64,000 bases of DNA, from positions 1,178,001 to 1,242,000 of the forward strand of contig CAWHVG010000003.1 of the NCBI GenBank assembly GCA_963832725.1, in the 5' to 3' direction. A program made the position numbers and the translations under genes. Below the pieces are notes generated by a model that was not told the origin of the DNA, ran no database searches, and worked only from the letters and a program-made list of their open reading frames with translations. Positions 17,091 through 28,890 of this stretch are shown piece after piece; position 1 is the stretch's first letter; every line of letters begins with the position of its first letter. The DNA is from JAEZBP01 sp963832725 (GTDB lineage Bacteria > Myxococcota_A > Polyangia > Polyangiales > Sandaracinaceae).

Positions 17091-17872
17091 ACCGCCCCCT
17101 TCCAATCGCTGGCTGTCACGGGCCGTACCCTCACGCCTCGGGCCGCAAGGTACCCCTTCACCTGTCCGATCGTGAATAGTCCATCGTGGAAGATGGAGGC
17201 CGCGAGCGCGGCGTCGGCCCCGCCCTCGACGAGCCCGGCCCGCACGTGCTCCGGGCCACCGACCCCGCCCGACGCGATCACGGGGATGCGAACGGCGTCG
17301 GCCACCGCGCGGGTCAGCGCCAGATCGTAGCCGTCGCGGGTGCCGTCCCGGTCCATGCTGGTGAGGAGGATCTCGCCCGCGCCGAGCGCCTGGACCCTCT
17401 GCGCCCAGGCGACGGCGTCCAAACCGGTCGGGGTCCGACCGCCGTGGGTGTAGACCTCCCAGCCGTCGTCCCGTCGCCGCGCGTCGACGGCGATGACGAT
17501 GGCCTGCGAGCCGTACTTCGCCGCCATCGCCTCCACGAACGCCGGATCGCGCACGGCCGTCGTGTTGATCGAGACCTTGTCCGCGCCCGCCGCCAAGAGC
17601 TCGCGCACGTCGTTCGGCTCGCGGATGCCGCCACCGACGGTCAGCGGGACGGCAATCTCCGCGGCCGTCCGCTCCACCACGTCGAGGAGGATGGGCCGCG
17701 CGTCGCTCGAGGCCGTGATGTCGAGGAAGGTGATCTCGTCGGCGCCCTCGCGGTCGTAGCGCGCCGCGCACTCGACCGGATCGCCCGCGTCGCGCAAGCC
17801 CACGAACTGCACGCCCTTCACGACCCGGCCCGCTTTCACGTCCAGGCAAGGGATGACGCGGCGCGTCAACAC
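17087..17872 (-). CDS. hisF: Imidazole glycerol phosphate synthase subunit HisF
   Basis: The cyclase subunit of IGP synthase: it uses ammonia from HisH to turn PRFAR into IGP and AICAR, in histidine synthesis. A TIM barrel of 261 residues. Motifs are RVIPCLDVKAGRVVKGVQF at the N-terminus with catalytic Asp, LTVGGGIR, DKVSINTTAV, LLTSMDRDGT (second catalytic Asp) and VIASGGVGGPEH. The GTG at 17872 is chosen because it places the family N-terminus correctly; the open frame runs far upstream into hisA. It lies 46 bases after hisA. Confidence 0.95.
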   Translation of the reverse strand: MLTRRVIPCLDVKAGRVVKGVQFVGLRDAGDPVECAARYDREGADEITFLDITASSDARPILLDVVERTAAEIAVPLTVGGGIREPNDVRELLAAGADKVSINTTAVRDPAFVEAMAAKYGSQAIVIAVDARRRDDGWEVYTHGGRTPTGLDAVAWAQRVQALGAGEILLTSMDRDGTRDGYDLALTRAVADAVRIPVIASGGVGGPEHVRAGLVEGGADAALAASIFHDGLFTIGQVKGYLAARGVRVRPVTASDWKGAV

Positions 17873-17918
17873 TCTTCGCGCTCCCGGTGAAGCTCGCGCG
17901 CGCACCTGCTGCGCCGCG

Positions 17919-18648
17919 TCATTCGCCGTCCTCCCCTCGGGCGAGCCGCAACGCCTCGCGGAGCGAGAACAATCCCTCGTAGAGCGCACGACCACAGACC
18001 GCGGCGCGGACCCCCGCCTCCCGCAGCGCTCGCACGTGCTCGAGCGCGCCGATGCCACCGGAGGCGATCACGGTCGCCGAGAGCCCCTCTTGCAGCGCCG
18101 CCGTGCGCTCCACGTTGGGCCCCTCCCCCGTCCCGTCCCGCGCGATGTCCGTGTAGAGGATGGCCGCCGCGCCCCATCGGTCCGCCCGCTCGGCGAGCGA
18201 CCGCACGCCTTCGCCGCTGGCCTCGCGCCAGCCTTCGACCGCCACATCGTCTCCGCGGGCGTCGATGGCGATCACGACCTTGCCCGGGTGCGCCTCGCAG
18301 AGTGAGCGCGCCAGCTCCGGGTCGCGCACCGCGACCGTACCGAGGACGACACGTGCGACGCCGGCCGCGAATCCAACGCTCGGCGGTGTCCCGCGTGCGG
18401 ATGCCGCCGCCGACCTGCACCGCCAGACTCACCTGTGACACAATTTTCTCGATGGTGCTCGCGTGGGCCGGCGCGCCGCTCCGGGCGCCCTCGAGGTCGA
18501 CGACGTGCAGGCGGGTGGCGCCCGCTTCGGCGAACGCGCGCGCCTGGGCCACGGGATCCTCGGCGTAGGCCGTGGCCGCCTCGTAGTCGCCCTTGTGCAG
18601 GCGCACGACGCGGCCGTCCAAGAAATCGATGGCCGGGATCAGCTCCAC
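17919..18648 (-). CDS. hisA: ProFAR isomerase HisA (one frameshift)
   Basis: Isomerises ProFAR to PRFAR, the step before HisF/HisH. The GTG at 18648 begins ELIPAIDFLDGRVVRLHKGD and the frame continues through VVDLEGARSG and VQVGGGIRTRDTAERWI. A one-base insertion near 18370 then shifts the frame; downstream, AAGVARVVLGTVAVRDPE, VVIAIDARGDDV, LYTDIARDGT and ASGGIGALEH complete a normal barrel of about 243 residues. Both halves are fully conserved, so a sequence error is likely. The start overlaps the hisH stop by several bases. Confidence 0.92.
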
Positions 18649-19271
18649 GGGCCCTCCACGAAGCGCGTCAGCAGTTGGGCGCCGGCGCGCTGGCTCTTCT
18701 CGGGGTGGAACTGACAGGCGAAGAGCGCCCCGCGCGCGAGCGCCGCGCAGAACGGGTGACCGTACCCCGCCACGCCGACGGTCCACGCCGGATCGCTCGG
18801 ATCGCAGTAGTAGGAGTGGACGAAGTAGAAGAAATCCCTCTCGGGCAGGAGCCGGTGCGCCCCCTCGACCTCGTTCCAACCCATGTGGGGCACTTTCAGA
18901 TGGCGGCTCGGATCGTCCGGGTCCGGCATGCTGGCCGCGAAGCGGCGAACCGTACCACTGACGATACCGAGCCCGCGCGCGTCGGGCGCCTCTTCACTCG
19001 TCTCGAAGAGCACCTGCATGCCGAGGCAGATGCCGAGATAGGGGCGATCCCGCTCGACGTGCTCGAGGAGCGCCTCGCGCAGCCCGCCGTCGAGCGCGTG
19101 CGCGAACAATCCGAACGCGCCCTGCCCCGGGACCACCACGCGGTCGGCGTGTCGCACACGATCCGGGTCTGCGCTCACCTCCACTTCGGCGCCCGCCCGC
19201 GCCAGCGCCCGCGCGACGCTGCGGAGGTTGCCCATCGAGGTGTCGACCACGAGCACCGAGGGGCCGCTCAT
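18639..19271 (-). CDS. hisH: Imidazole glycerol phosphate synthase glutaminase subunit HisH
   Basis: A class I glutamine amidotransferase that supplies ammonia to HisF. It is 210 residues, the normal length. Catalytic Cys lies in YLGICLGMQVLFE (about residue 80), and the His/Glu pair is in CQFHPEKS near the C-terminus; VPGQGAFG and PHMGWN are also typical. The ATG at 19271 overlaps the TGA of hisB (ATGA). Confidence 0.95.
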   Translation of the reverse strand: MSGPSVLVVDTSMGNLRSVARALARAGAEVEVSADPDRVRHADRVVVPGQGAFGLFAHALDGGLREALLEHVERDRPYLGICLGMQVLFETSEEAPDARGLGIVSGTVRRFAASMPDPDDPSRHLKVPHMGWNEVEGAHRLLPERDFFYFVHSYYCDPSDPAWTVGVAGYGHPFCAALARGALFACQFHPEKSQRAGAQLLTRFVEGPWS

Positions 19272-19860
19272 TCGGTCAGCGTCCCCTTGGTGGAGGGCAC
19301 GCCGGGGGCCCTCGGATCGAGCTCGGTCGCCTCGCGGAGCGCGCGGGCAAGGGCCTTGAAGCTCACCTCGATGATGTGGTGCAGGTTCTTGCCCTCGAGG
19401 AGGTGAACGTGGAGGTTGGCTTGTGCGCCGCGGGCGAAGCCTTCGAAGAAGACCTCCGCCAGCTCGGTGTCGAAGTCGCCGACCTTCGCCTTGGGCATCT
19501 CCACCCGCCACACGAAGTAGGGGCGGCCCGAGAGATCGAGCGCCACCGTGACCAGCGCCTCGTCCATCGGCAGGGTGGCCGCGCCGTAGCGCCGGATGCC
19601 GCGCTTGTCGCCGAGGGCCTCACGGACCGCGTTGCCCAGCGTGATGGCCAGGTCCTCGGTGAGGTGGTGCCCGTCGATGTGCACGTCTCCCTCGGCCTCG
19701 ACCGTCAGGTCCAGCGCGCCGTGGCGGGCGAGCTGCTCGACCATGTGGGTCAGAAACCCGAGGGGGGTCTTCACCGCGTGACGCCCTGCCCGTCCAGGTC
19801 CACCGTGACCCGGATCGACGTCTCGCTCGTCGTCCGCTCGAGGCTCGCGCGCCGGCTCAT
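19268..19860 (-). CDS. hisB: Imidazoleglycerol-phosphate dehydratase HisB (one frameshift)
   Basis: Dehydrates IGP to imidazole acetol phosphate. The ATG at 19860 begins MSRRASLERTTSETSIRVTV, the normal family N-terminus. A missing base near 19777 shifts the frame, after which TPLGFLTHMVEQLARHG, DVHIDGHHLTEDLAITLG, AEVFFEGFARG and NLHHIIEVSFKALARAL follow. These contain the Mn-binding His-rich motifs. The monofunctional length (about 197 residues) shows no phosphatase fusion. It is the first gene of the hisBHAF run. Confidence 0.93.
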
Positions 19861-19909
19861 GGGTCGCGAACCATAGCCCGGATCCCGGACCCGGGCGAAA
19901 ACACCGGCC

Positions 19910-20389
19910 TCACGCGCCGAGCTTCTGCTCGACGTCCGCCAATCGCGCCTTGAGCAGCGCGTTGTTCGGCTCGTGCGCCAGGGCCATCTTCAGGTTGAGC
20001 TTGGCGGTCTTGTAGTCGCCGGCCTTGAAGGCCTGGAGCGCCTTGGTGGCGAAGGGTCGGGCGCGCGGGGAGTTGACGGTCAGCCGTGTGCTGCTGGTCG
20101 GCCGTCGGCTCTCGCGCTCCTCGTGCGGCGCGAGGCGGAGCTGCCCCGACGCGAGGGCCTGGTCGTAGCGGCGCCGGCTCTGCGGATCCATCAGCACGCG
20201 GTAGGCCTCGGCGCCGCGACGGTAGATCTGGGCGGCGCGCTCGCGCTTCTCCGGCGGCGCCGCCGCGAAGCGATCCGGGTGATAGCGCAGCGCGAACGCG
20301 TGGAAGGCGTCGCGGATCCGGTCGGCGCTCGCGCCGTCCTCGAGGCGGAGCAGCGTGTAGTAGTCGAGCTGATCCAGCCGGTCGCTCAT
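19910..20389 (-). CDS. J-domain protein with C-terminal TPR-like helices
   Basis: 159 residues. A J domain occupies residues 8-75 with the HPD tripeptide in ALRYHPDRFAA, followed by an Arg/Ser linker and a TPR-like repeat (ALQAFKAGDYKTAKLNLKMALAHEPNN). J domains stimulate Hsp70 ATPase. The start overlaps the stop of the unusual Hsp70 gene immediately upstream, so the two very probably form a dedicated chaperone pair. It lacks the Gly/Phe and zinc domains of DnaJ. Confidence 0.9.
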   Translation of the reverse strand: MSDRLDQLDYYTLLRLEDGASADRIRDAFHAFALRYHPDRFAAAPPEKRERAAQIYRRGAEAYRVLMDPQSRRRYDQALASGQLRLAPHEERESRRPTSSTRLTVNSPRARPFATKALQAFKAGDYKTAKLNLKMALAHEPNNALLKARLADVEQKLGA

Positions 20390-22744
20390 CGCGAGCCCAC
20401 CATGCGATCCTGGCGGGCCGCCATCCGGGCGATCTCGTCCTCGTCCACGCCGCCGACCAGGTTGATGCGGACCGTCTGCTCGCGCCCCGTCTCCAGGTCG
20501 CGCGCGCTCACTCCGAGCGTGCCGTCGGCGTCCATGAGGAACGTGACGCCGATCTTCACGTCGCCGCGCGCCGCAGGACGCAGACCGGTCAGCTCGATCT
20601 GTCCGAGCGCCTGGTTGTCGTCGAGCCGGCGCGACTCGCCCTGGACGATGCGGACCGAAACCGTCTCCTGGCCGTCCTGGCCCGTCGTGAAGACGCGCGA
20701 CTGCTCGACCGGGATGGCCGCGTTTCGGGCGATGACCGATTCGCAGTAGCCGCCCACCGTCTCGACGCCGAGCGTGTGCGGGGTGACGTCGAGCAAGAGC
20801 GGCGGCTTGACCGCGGGCGCGGCCGGCGGCGAGGGCGCGGCCGGCGGCGAGGGCGCGGCCGGCGGCGAGGGCGGAGCGGGCGGGGGCCCGGCCGACGCCG
20901 CGGGGAGCGCAGGGGGTACCGGCGGCGGGCCCGCAGGCGGCCGGGGAGGCGGTGCGGCAGGCGGCGGCTGCGCTTCGAAGTCGGGCACGGGCAGGCCGCC
21001 GGAGCCGAAACCGAGGGTGCTCCCGCCCACGGGCTTGGCCTTGCGCCGCGGAGGCGTGGGAGGCGTGGGCGGCGGCTCGACCGCGCCGACGGACACTTGG
21101 CCCTTACGCACCACCGGGGATTCGAGGCCCGGAGGCACAGCGTCTTCCCACAGGTCCGCGGGGACGGCGCCCGCGCGGGTCGGCTCGTCCAGGAGCGGCT
21201 TCACGTCGGGCGCGGCGCGCGTCGGCTCGTCGAGGAGCGGCGCCACCGCGCGGGTCGCCTGTTCCGGCCGCACGTCCGGAGCCGCGCGCGTCGGCTCGTC
21301 CGCCAGCGCATCCGCGTAACCCGGCGCGGCGCGGGTGGCGGGCTCCCCCTCAGCGAGCTCCCCCTCGGCGGCCTCGCCCTGCGCGACGCTCGCGATCCGC
21401 GTGGGCAGCTCGTCCATCTGGTCCCAGCCAGGCACCGGCGCCTTGGGCGGCGCGAACGCGGGCTGCGAGGGTCGGCGCTCGCGAACCTCCTGGACCAGCG
21501 CCTCGCGACGCTCCTCGATCGCCTCGAGCTCTGCCTTGGAGACGCGACGCAGCGCGACGCGCGCCAGCTGCTGCGGCCCCCGGGGCGGCGCCACGCTGTG
21601 GGCCGGCGCCAGCGCGGCCCCTTGGAGCGCCGCCCCGCGCGCGACCACCAGGTCCGGATCGATGTGCCCGAGCGGCTCGCGGCCGAAGTACTCGGCGACC
21701 ATCGAGCGCACGAGCGGGATGCGCGTGGAGCCTCCGACCAGCACCACGTTGTCGAGCTGGGTCGGCCGCACGCCCGCCACCCGCATGGCGTCCTCGCAGA
21801 CGTCGAACGCGCGCCCGATCAAAGGCTGCGCGAGCGACTCGAGCGCCGGCCGGGTGAGGCCGAAGGTGAGGTCGAGCGACATCCCTCCCTCGCCGTAGGC
21901 CAGCTCTTCCACGCGGAGCTGGACCTCACTCTCCGAGGAGAGCTGACACTTGGCCCACTCGGCGGCGGCGCGGAGCCGCTCGTACGCCTGCGCGTCCTGG
22001 CGCGGATCGAAGCGGTGATGCTCGAGGAACGCGTCGGCCATCTTCTCGGCGACCAACACGTCGATGTCGTCGCCGCCGAGGAAGGTGTCGCCGGCGGTCG
22101 CGAGCACCTCGAACACGTCACCCGCCAGCTCGAGGATGGTGATGTCGAAGGTGCCGCCGCCGAGATCGAAGACGGCGATCCGCTCGCGCGAGCCCTTGCC
22201 GTAGCCGTACGCGAGCGCGGCGGCCGTCGGCTCGTTGAGGATGCGCAGGACCTCGAGCCCGGCCACGCGTCCCGCCGCCTTGGTCGCGCTGCGCTGGAGC
22301 TCGTTGAAGTTCGCCGGGACGGTGATGACCGCACGCGTACACGGCTCGCCGAGCCGCTCCTCCGCGATCGCGCTTGACCTCGCGCAGGACGAACGCGCTG
22401 ATCTCCGGGAGCGTGTAGGTCTCGCCGCGCGCGCGGACGAGCACGCCTTCGGTCGGACCCTCGCAGAGCTCGAAAGGGAAGCGCTCTTGCGCGCGCCGCA
22501 CCTCGGGGCTGCGGAACGGACGGCCGATCAGCCGCTTCACCGAATACACGGTGTTGCGTGCGTCGAGCAGACGGCGCTCGCGTGCGCCGTGACCCACCAG
22601 CACGTCGCCAGAGGGATGGAAGCTGACGACCGAGGGGATGAGCGTGTTCCCCTCGGCGTCGGACAGGACCCGCACCTCCGCGCCGCGCGTCACGCAAACG
22701 GCCGAGTTGGTGGTCCCGAGATCGATGCCGAGAACCGCAGTCAT
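20386..22744 (-). CDS. Hsp70/DnaK-like chaperone with long Pro-rich linker (one frameshift)
   Basis: The N-terminal ATPase domain begins MTAVLGIDLGTTNSAVCV and contains VFDLGGGTFDITIL, LNEPTAAALAYGYG and VVLVGGSTRIPLV. A frameshift near 22370 separates the first 125 residues from the rest. After the ATPase end (RGAALQGAALAP) the usual short linker is replaced by about 265 residues of Ala/Pro-rich sequence with several DEPTRAAP-type repeats and a final PSPPAA run. Then the substrate-binding beta domain resumes (LLLDVTPHTLGVETVGG). The helical lid is missing: the protein stops about 40 residues after SVSARD-like strands. It overlaps the J-domain gene. It is not the housekeeping DnaK, given the insert and lid loss. 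Confidence 0.88.
20819..20872. repeat. Three perfect 18-bp tandem repeats in the Hsp70 linker
   Basis: GCGGCCGGCGGCGAGGGC repeats three times head to tail. On the minus strand it encodes Ala-Pro-Ser-Pro-Pro-Ala units of the disordered linker, just before the substrate-binding domain. Confidence 0.9.
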
Positions 22745-22762
22745 GACCGGACACGGCCGATG

Positions 22763-23314
22763 TTAGTGGCCCGCGGCAGAATCCTCCAGAGCCAATTCCG
22801 CCAGCGCCCGATCAATCCAGAGCTGCACCGTCACCGGAAAGGGCCACATCCACCCGTAGGCCGGGCCGGTGAACTGACGGACGATGTACGCGTGCAGCTT
22901 CGGGTCGCGGGCGGCTTCCATGCCGTGGACCTCGCGCGTGGCCCGAAGCGTCTCGGCATAGGCCTCCCACTCCAGCCGAGCGCGGCCCCACGCCAGCCCG
23001 AGCGGCACGATCGGCAGGAGATAGACGAGCGCGATGATCACGAGGCCGTAGCGCGCGAACTGCCGCAGGTGCACCGCCTCGTGCCGGAGAGTCACGTAGC
23101 GGCTCGCGGGCGAACGTTCGGTCCAGCCGGAGGGCAGGTAGATGGTCCGACCGATCGTGGTCACGTAGCGGGTCATGAACGCGTCCTGACCGCCCAGCGT
23201 GATCAGCCTGAGCGCCCGATCGATCAGCCGCGAGAAGGGATCTCGCGCTTTGTCGACGACGCGGAGCCGCGGGAACTCCTCTCGCAACGCGTCCAGGTAG
23301 CGCTCGTCGATCAT
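22763..23314 (-). CDS. Small membrane protein with HExxH metallopeptidase motif
   Basis: 183 residues of unknown family. HEAVH at residues 78-82 matches the zinc-peptidase HExxH pattern, and RLEWEAYAE at about 113-121 could provide the third Glu ligand, as in gluzincins. One hydrophobic segment (residues 91-109, LVIIALVYLLPIVPLGLAW) lies between them, which would place the motif at the membrane face. No signal peptide is seen. Similar spacing occurs in small peptidase-like proteins of myxobacteria. It lies between gyrA and the Hsp70 gene on the same strand. Peptidase activity is a guess from the motif. Confidence 0.68.
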   Translation of the reverse strand: MIDERYLDALREEFPRLRVVDKARDPFSRLIDRALRLITLGGQDAFMTRYVTTIGRTIYLPSGWTERSPASRYVTLRHEAVHLRQFARYGLVIIALVYLLPIVPLGLAWGRARLEWEAYAETLRATREVHGMEAARDPKLHAYIVRQFTGPAYGWMWPFPVTVQLWIDRALAELALEDSAAGH

Positions 23315-23457
23315 CCGACAAACGTGTCGCCGGCCGCGTGGAGATCAACCGGGTGCCGAAACGCGCGGGCGAGGAACGACCCGCGCGCCCGACCGGGTCC
23401 TCGTCGCACCCGGCTCGGCGTGACGAAAAGCGCCGCTCCGCGCCTTCCGGGCGTCGA

Positions 23458-23484
23458 GGCGGCCAGTCCGAACCCCCGGCCGCC
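23458..23484. terminator. Hairpin downstream of gyrA
   Basis: GGCGGCC (23458-23464) and GGCCGCC (23478-23484) form a 7-bp stem just after the gyrA stop. There is no T-run; a weak candidate. Confidence 0.4.
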
Positions 23485-23493
23485 CCGTCCCGG

Positions 23494-26145
<2,652 letters not shown>

Positions 26146-26450
26146 GGGTCCGCCTTCTCCTCGCCGGCCCCCAGCGGGCTCGGCACCTCGCGGCCGGCAT
26201 CGGAGCCGGCGCACGCGTCACCCCGCTCGCGAAGTGGCGGGGCGTGCGCCGCCCGGTTGTCGGTGGCGCTCGCGCTCGAGGCGCCCGGGTCCAAGCCCGA
26301 GCGTGGCGCACCCTACCACGGTCTCGACTCTCTCGCACGCACGCGCGCGCACGTACGCGCGCGCGAGAAACCCGCGCCAACTCGGTTGTCACCATCGCCA
26401 ACGAGGTGTGCCACTGAAGCCGAGAATGCCGAAAAAACCGCGCGGCTCGC
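26146..26450. other. Divergent intergenic region with a 32-base alternating purine-pyrimidine tract
   Basis: The 305 bases between gyrA and the divergent lipoprotein gene hold no gene. From 26334 to 26365 every base alternates purine and pyrimidine (runs of CG, CA and one GTAC), the composition most prone to form left-handed Z-DNA under negative supercoiling. It lies about 190 bases upstream of the gyrA start. I see no clear -35/-10 pair. Confidence 0.75.
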
Positions 26451-26837
26451 ATGCCGGCACCACCGTTGCTAATCTCGTTCTCCGACGTGCTTCGGTCTCG
26501 CGTAAATCGTTGGCTCGGTGCCGCGCTGCTCGCCTTCGCGGCGATCGCCCCGAGCTGTGCAGCGCCCGTGCTGCCCCTCCCGCCGCCGACGGCGCTGGTG
26601 GAGGCACCGCCCGACGCCTCGGGGATGGTCACCGTGTCCGGCAACGCGCGGCACGGCTCCTTCGTCGGCTGCCTGAACCAGCGGACCGAGGAGGGCGTCA
26701 TCGTGCGCGCGGACGTGATGACGGGCGACTACACGCTGCAGATCGCCGCCGAGGTCGACGACACCCTCTCGCTCTGGCAGTTCGAGGCGAGCTCGCCGGG
26801 GGGCGAGCAGGTCAACGTCACCGTCCCCGCGATGTAG
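26451..26837 (+). CDS. Small putative lipoprotein
   Basis: 128 residues, unknown function. A signal (RWLGAALLAFAAIAPSC) leads to a Pro-rich linker and a compact beta-rich domain with SGNARHGSFVGCLNQRTEEG and DDTLSLWQFEASSPGG. An in-frame GTG at 26487 gives a more typical 24-residue signal and may be the true start. It is divergent from gyrA, convergent with the TRAP-type gene, and ends in TAG. Confidence 0.68.
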   Translation: MPAPPLLISFSDVLRSRVNRWLGAALLAFAAIAPSCAAPVLPLPPPTALVEAPPDASGMVTVSGNARHGSFVGCLNQRTEEGVIVRADVMTGDYTLQIAAEVDDTLSLWQFEASSPGGEQVNVTVPAM

Positions 26838-26938
26838 CGTTCCGTCGCGGAATCGGACCGAGCCGCGACGGCTCCTGCGCGCATGAACACGCGCGGCCGC
26901 CGATGGCGGAAGCCGACGGGCCCGCGCGCGACGGAATC

Positions 26939-27940
26939 TCAGCGGGTCCGCTGCGCGATCGACTCGACCCGATCGAGGAGCGCGGCCGGGAACACGCGGC
27001 CGGCCAACCTCGCTCGCGCTTGCTCGCCGACACGCCGCCACTCGGCTTCGTGATCGCCCACGTCGACCTCGGTCATCCCGTGGTGCAGCAGCGCCCGGTA
27101 GGCCCGCTCGTCGCCCTCGCGCACGTTCCGCTGAAAGCGCTCCTGGTTGTCGCGTGCGCTCGCGAAGAGTGCCTCGCGCTGCGCTTCGGTGAGATCCTCG
27201 AGGAAGCTCCGCCGCAGCACCATCCCGCCGACCAGGAAACCGTCCGACTGCGCCGTGACGTGCTCGAGCGAGGTGAACCACTGCAAGCCCGCCACGGCGA
27301 TGGCGGTCGCCGGCACGACGTCGATCATCCGCGTCCGCAGCGCGCCGAAGACCTCGCCGATCGAGAGTGGGACGCCGGTGGCGCCACAGGCCGCGAGCAC
27401 GGCGCGGAAGACGGAATCGCTGCGCGGCACCCAGGGGCGCATCGAAGCGAGGTCCCGAGGGCGGCGCACAGGCTCCTGCGAGAAGAGGCGCACGCGGCCG
27501 CTGTCACCCCAGCCGAGGAGCGAAAAGCCCTGCGCCTCGAAGCCTCGCGCGAGCTCGGGCCCGAGGGCGGCGCGCACCGCGTCCACTTGCGCGTAGCTCC
27601 GGAACACGCCGGGGACCTGCATCACCAGCACCGGGCGGTGGATGATGGAGAGCCCGGTCGAGGTGAGGCTCGCCGCGTCGAGCTGCCCGATGCGCATGCG
27701 ACGCACCATCGTGCGCTCGTCGCCCATCGACCCGCCCCAGTAGACGCGCACCGAGAGCGCGCCGCCCGTCCTTCGCGCGAGATCGCGGTTCCACAACGTC
27801 AGCGCGCGGGTCATCGGCCGGTTGCGCGGGACCAGCGTCGCGAGCCGCAGCACGCGATGCCCGTCCTCCTGTGCCGGCGCGACGTCGGCCGCAGCCGAGA
27901 ACGCCAGGGTGAGGAGGACGAGCGGGGCGAAGCGTCTCAC
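26939..27940 (-). CDS. TRAP transporter substrate-binding protein (DctP-like)
   Basis: A periplasmic solute-binding protein of the TRAP type, about 333 residues. The GTG at 27940 gives a good signal peptide (RRFAPLVLLTLAFSAAADVAPAQ). Family features include VLRLATLVPRNRPMTRALTLW, RTGGALSVRVYWGGSMGDE, MRIGQLDAASLTSTGL, VPGVFRSYAQVDAV and the conserved-Arg region RPWVPRSDSVFRA. No membrane DctQ/DctM genes are beside it, so it is an orphan. Many myxobacteria carry such orphans; the ligand, usually a carboxylate, is unknown. Confidence 0.85.
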   Translation of the reverse strand: MRRFAPLVLLTLAFSAAADVAPAQEDGHRVLRLATLVPRNRPMTRALTLWNRDLARRTGGALSVRVYWGGSMGDERTMVRRMRIGQLDAASLTSTGLSIIHRPVLVMQVPGVFRSYAQVDAVRAALGPELARGFEAQGFSLLGWGDSGRVRLFSQEPVRRPRDLASMRPWVPRSDSVFRAVLAACGATGVPLSIGEVFGALRTRMIDVVPATAIAVAGLQWFTSLEHVTAQSDGFLVGGMVLRRSFLEDLTEAQREALFASARDNQERFQRNVREGDERAYRALLHHGMTEVDVGDHEAEWRRVGEQARARLAGRVFPAALLDRVESIAQRTR

Positions 27941-27984
27941 CCGCCCATCGTACACGGCCCTCTCGACACCGCCCCGCGCATTTC

Positions 27985-28013
27985 TTGACCGGGTGTACCG
28001 ATGAGACCTACAC
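27985..28013 (+). promoter_or_regulatory. Candidate sigma-70 promoter of the SPOR-domain gene
   Basis: TTGACC (27985-27990), a 17-base spacer, then CTACAC (28008-28013), 60 bases before the SPOR ATG. The -35 is good and the -10 weak. GGTGTA and TACACC form an inverted repeat inside it and could be an operator. Confidence 0.4.
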
Positions 28014-28072
28014 CGGAGCACAGGTAGGTTTCGGTACGTTTATGGCGTACCAACGGTGGAGGAGAGGGTCCC

Positions 28073-28856
28073 ATGGACAGTGCGATGCGCGACCTCGAGC
28101 AGATCCGGGAACAGGACGAGGGCGAGGGCCGCCCGCTCGCGTTGGTGGCCATCTTGATCGGTGTCACCGTCGCGCTGGTGCTCGCGATGGGCATGGCCGT
28201 CGGCGGCGCGAGCGACGACGAGGCCATCGCGGCGGACGATCCGCTGGCACGGCTGGACCAGGCGGCCGGGCTCGGGCCGATGGCCGAGGACGAGAGCGAG
28301 CCGGAGATGCCCGAGGTCGATCCCTCGGACCTGACCTTCCCCGAGGTGCTGGCCCCGGCCGACGAGCGGCCCGAGGTGGCGGCGGCGCTGGCGGCGGCGG
28401 CGGCGGAGCTCGCGCACCCCGAATCCGCTCGAGGACTCGCGTCCGGCCGCGATCCCGACGAGCCCGCCCCGGCTGCCGAGCACCCTCCCCGCCGCGATGG
28501 CGGCCGGGCCGGGCTCCGAAGCCCTGCTCCGCGAGGCGGCCCACGATCCGATGTTCGCCGAGGCGCTGCCCGAGCGCGATTCCGAGCCGCCGGCTCGAGC
28601 AGGCCACGACGGCGAGTACACCGTGCAGGTGATCTCCTACGACAGCCCCGAGGGCGCCGACGCGTTCGCGGCCGGGCTGCGGGCGCGCGGGCACCACGCG
28701 TTCGTGATGCAGGCCGAGGTCGAGGGGCGCGGGACGGTGTATCGGGTGCGGGTCGGTCCCTTCGAGACGCAGCGCGAGGCCCAGGCCTACCGCCACGAGT
28801 TCGAGCGCACCGAGCGGATGAACACCCTGCTCGTCCACCGCCGCGACGAGGCGTGA
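28073..28856 (+). CDS. SPOR-domain membrane protein (one frameshift)
   Basis: About 260 residues. A short cytoplasmic N-terminus, one membrane helix (LALVAILIGVTVALVLAMGMAVG, about residues 23-45), an acidic/Ala-rich periplasmic stretch, and a C-terminal SPOR domain (YTVQVISYDSPEGADAFAAG and YRVRVGPFETQREAQAY). SPOR domains bind denuded glycan strands of peptidoglycan at septa, so a division or wall role is likely. A frameshift near 28428 joins the Ala-rich stretch to the SPOR frame. The PilT-like gene begins 34 bases later. Confidence 0.84.
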
Positions 28857-28890
28857 TCGCAGAGGCGGCGCGCTGATACCATGCGGGCCG

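Noticed and set aside
20086..22377. A 763-codon open frame on the plus strand opposite the Hsp70 gene
   Set aside because: Gly/Arg repeats only, caused by the repeats of the chaperone linker read backwards.
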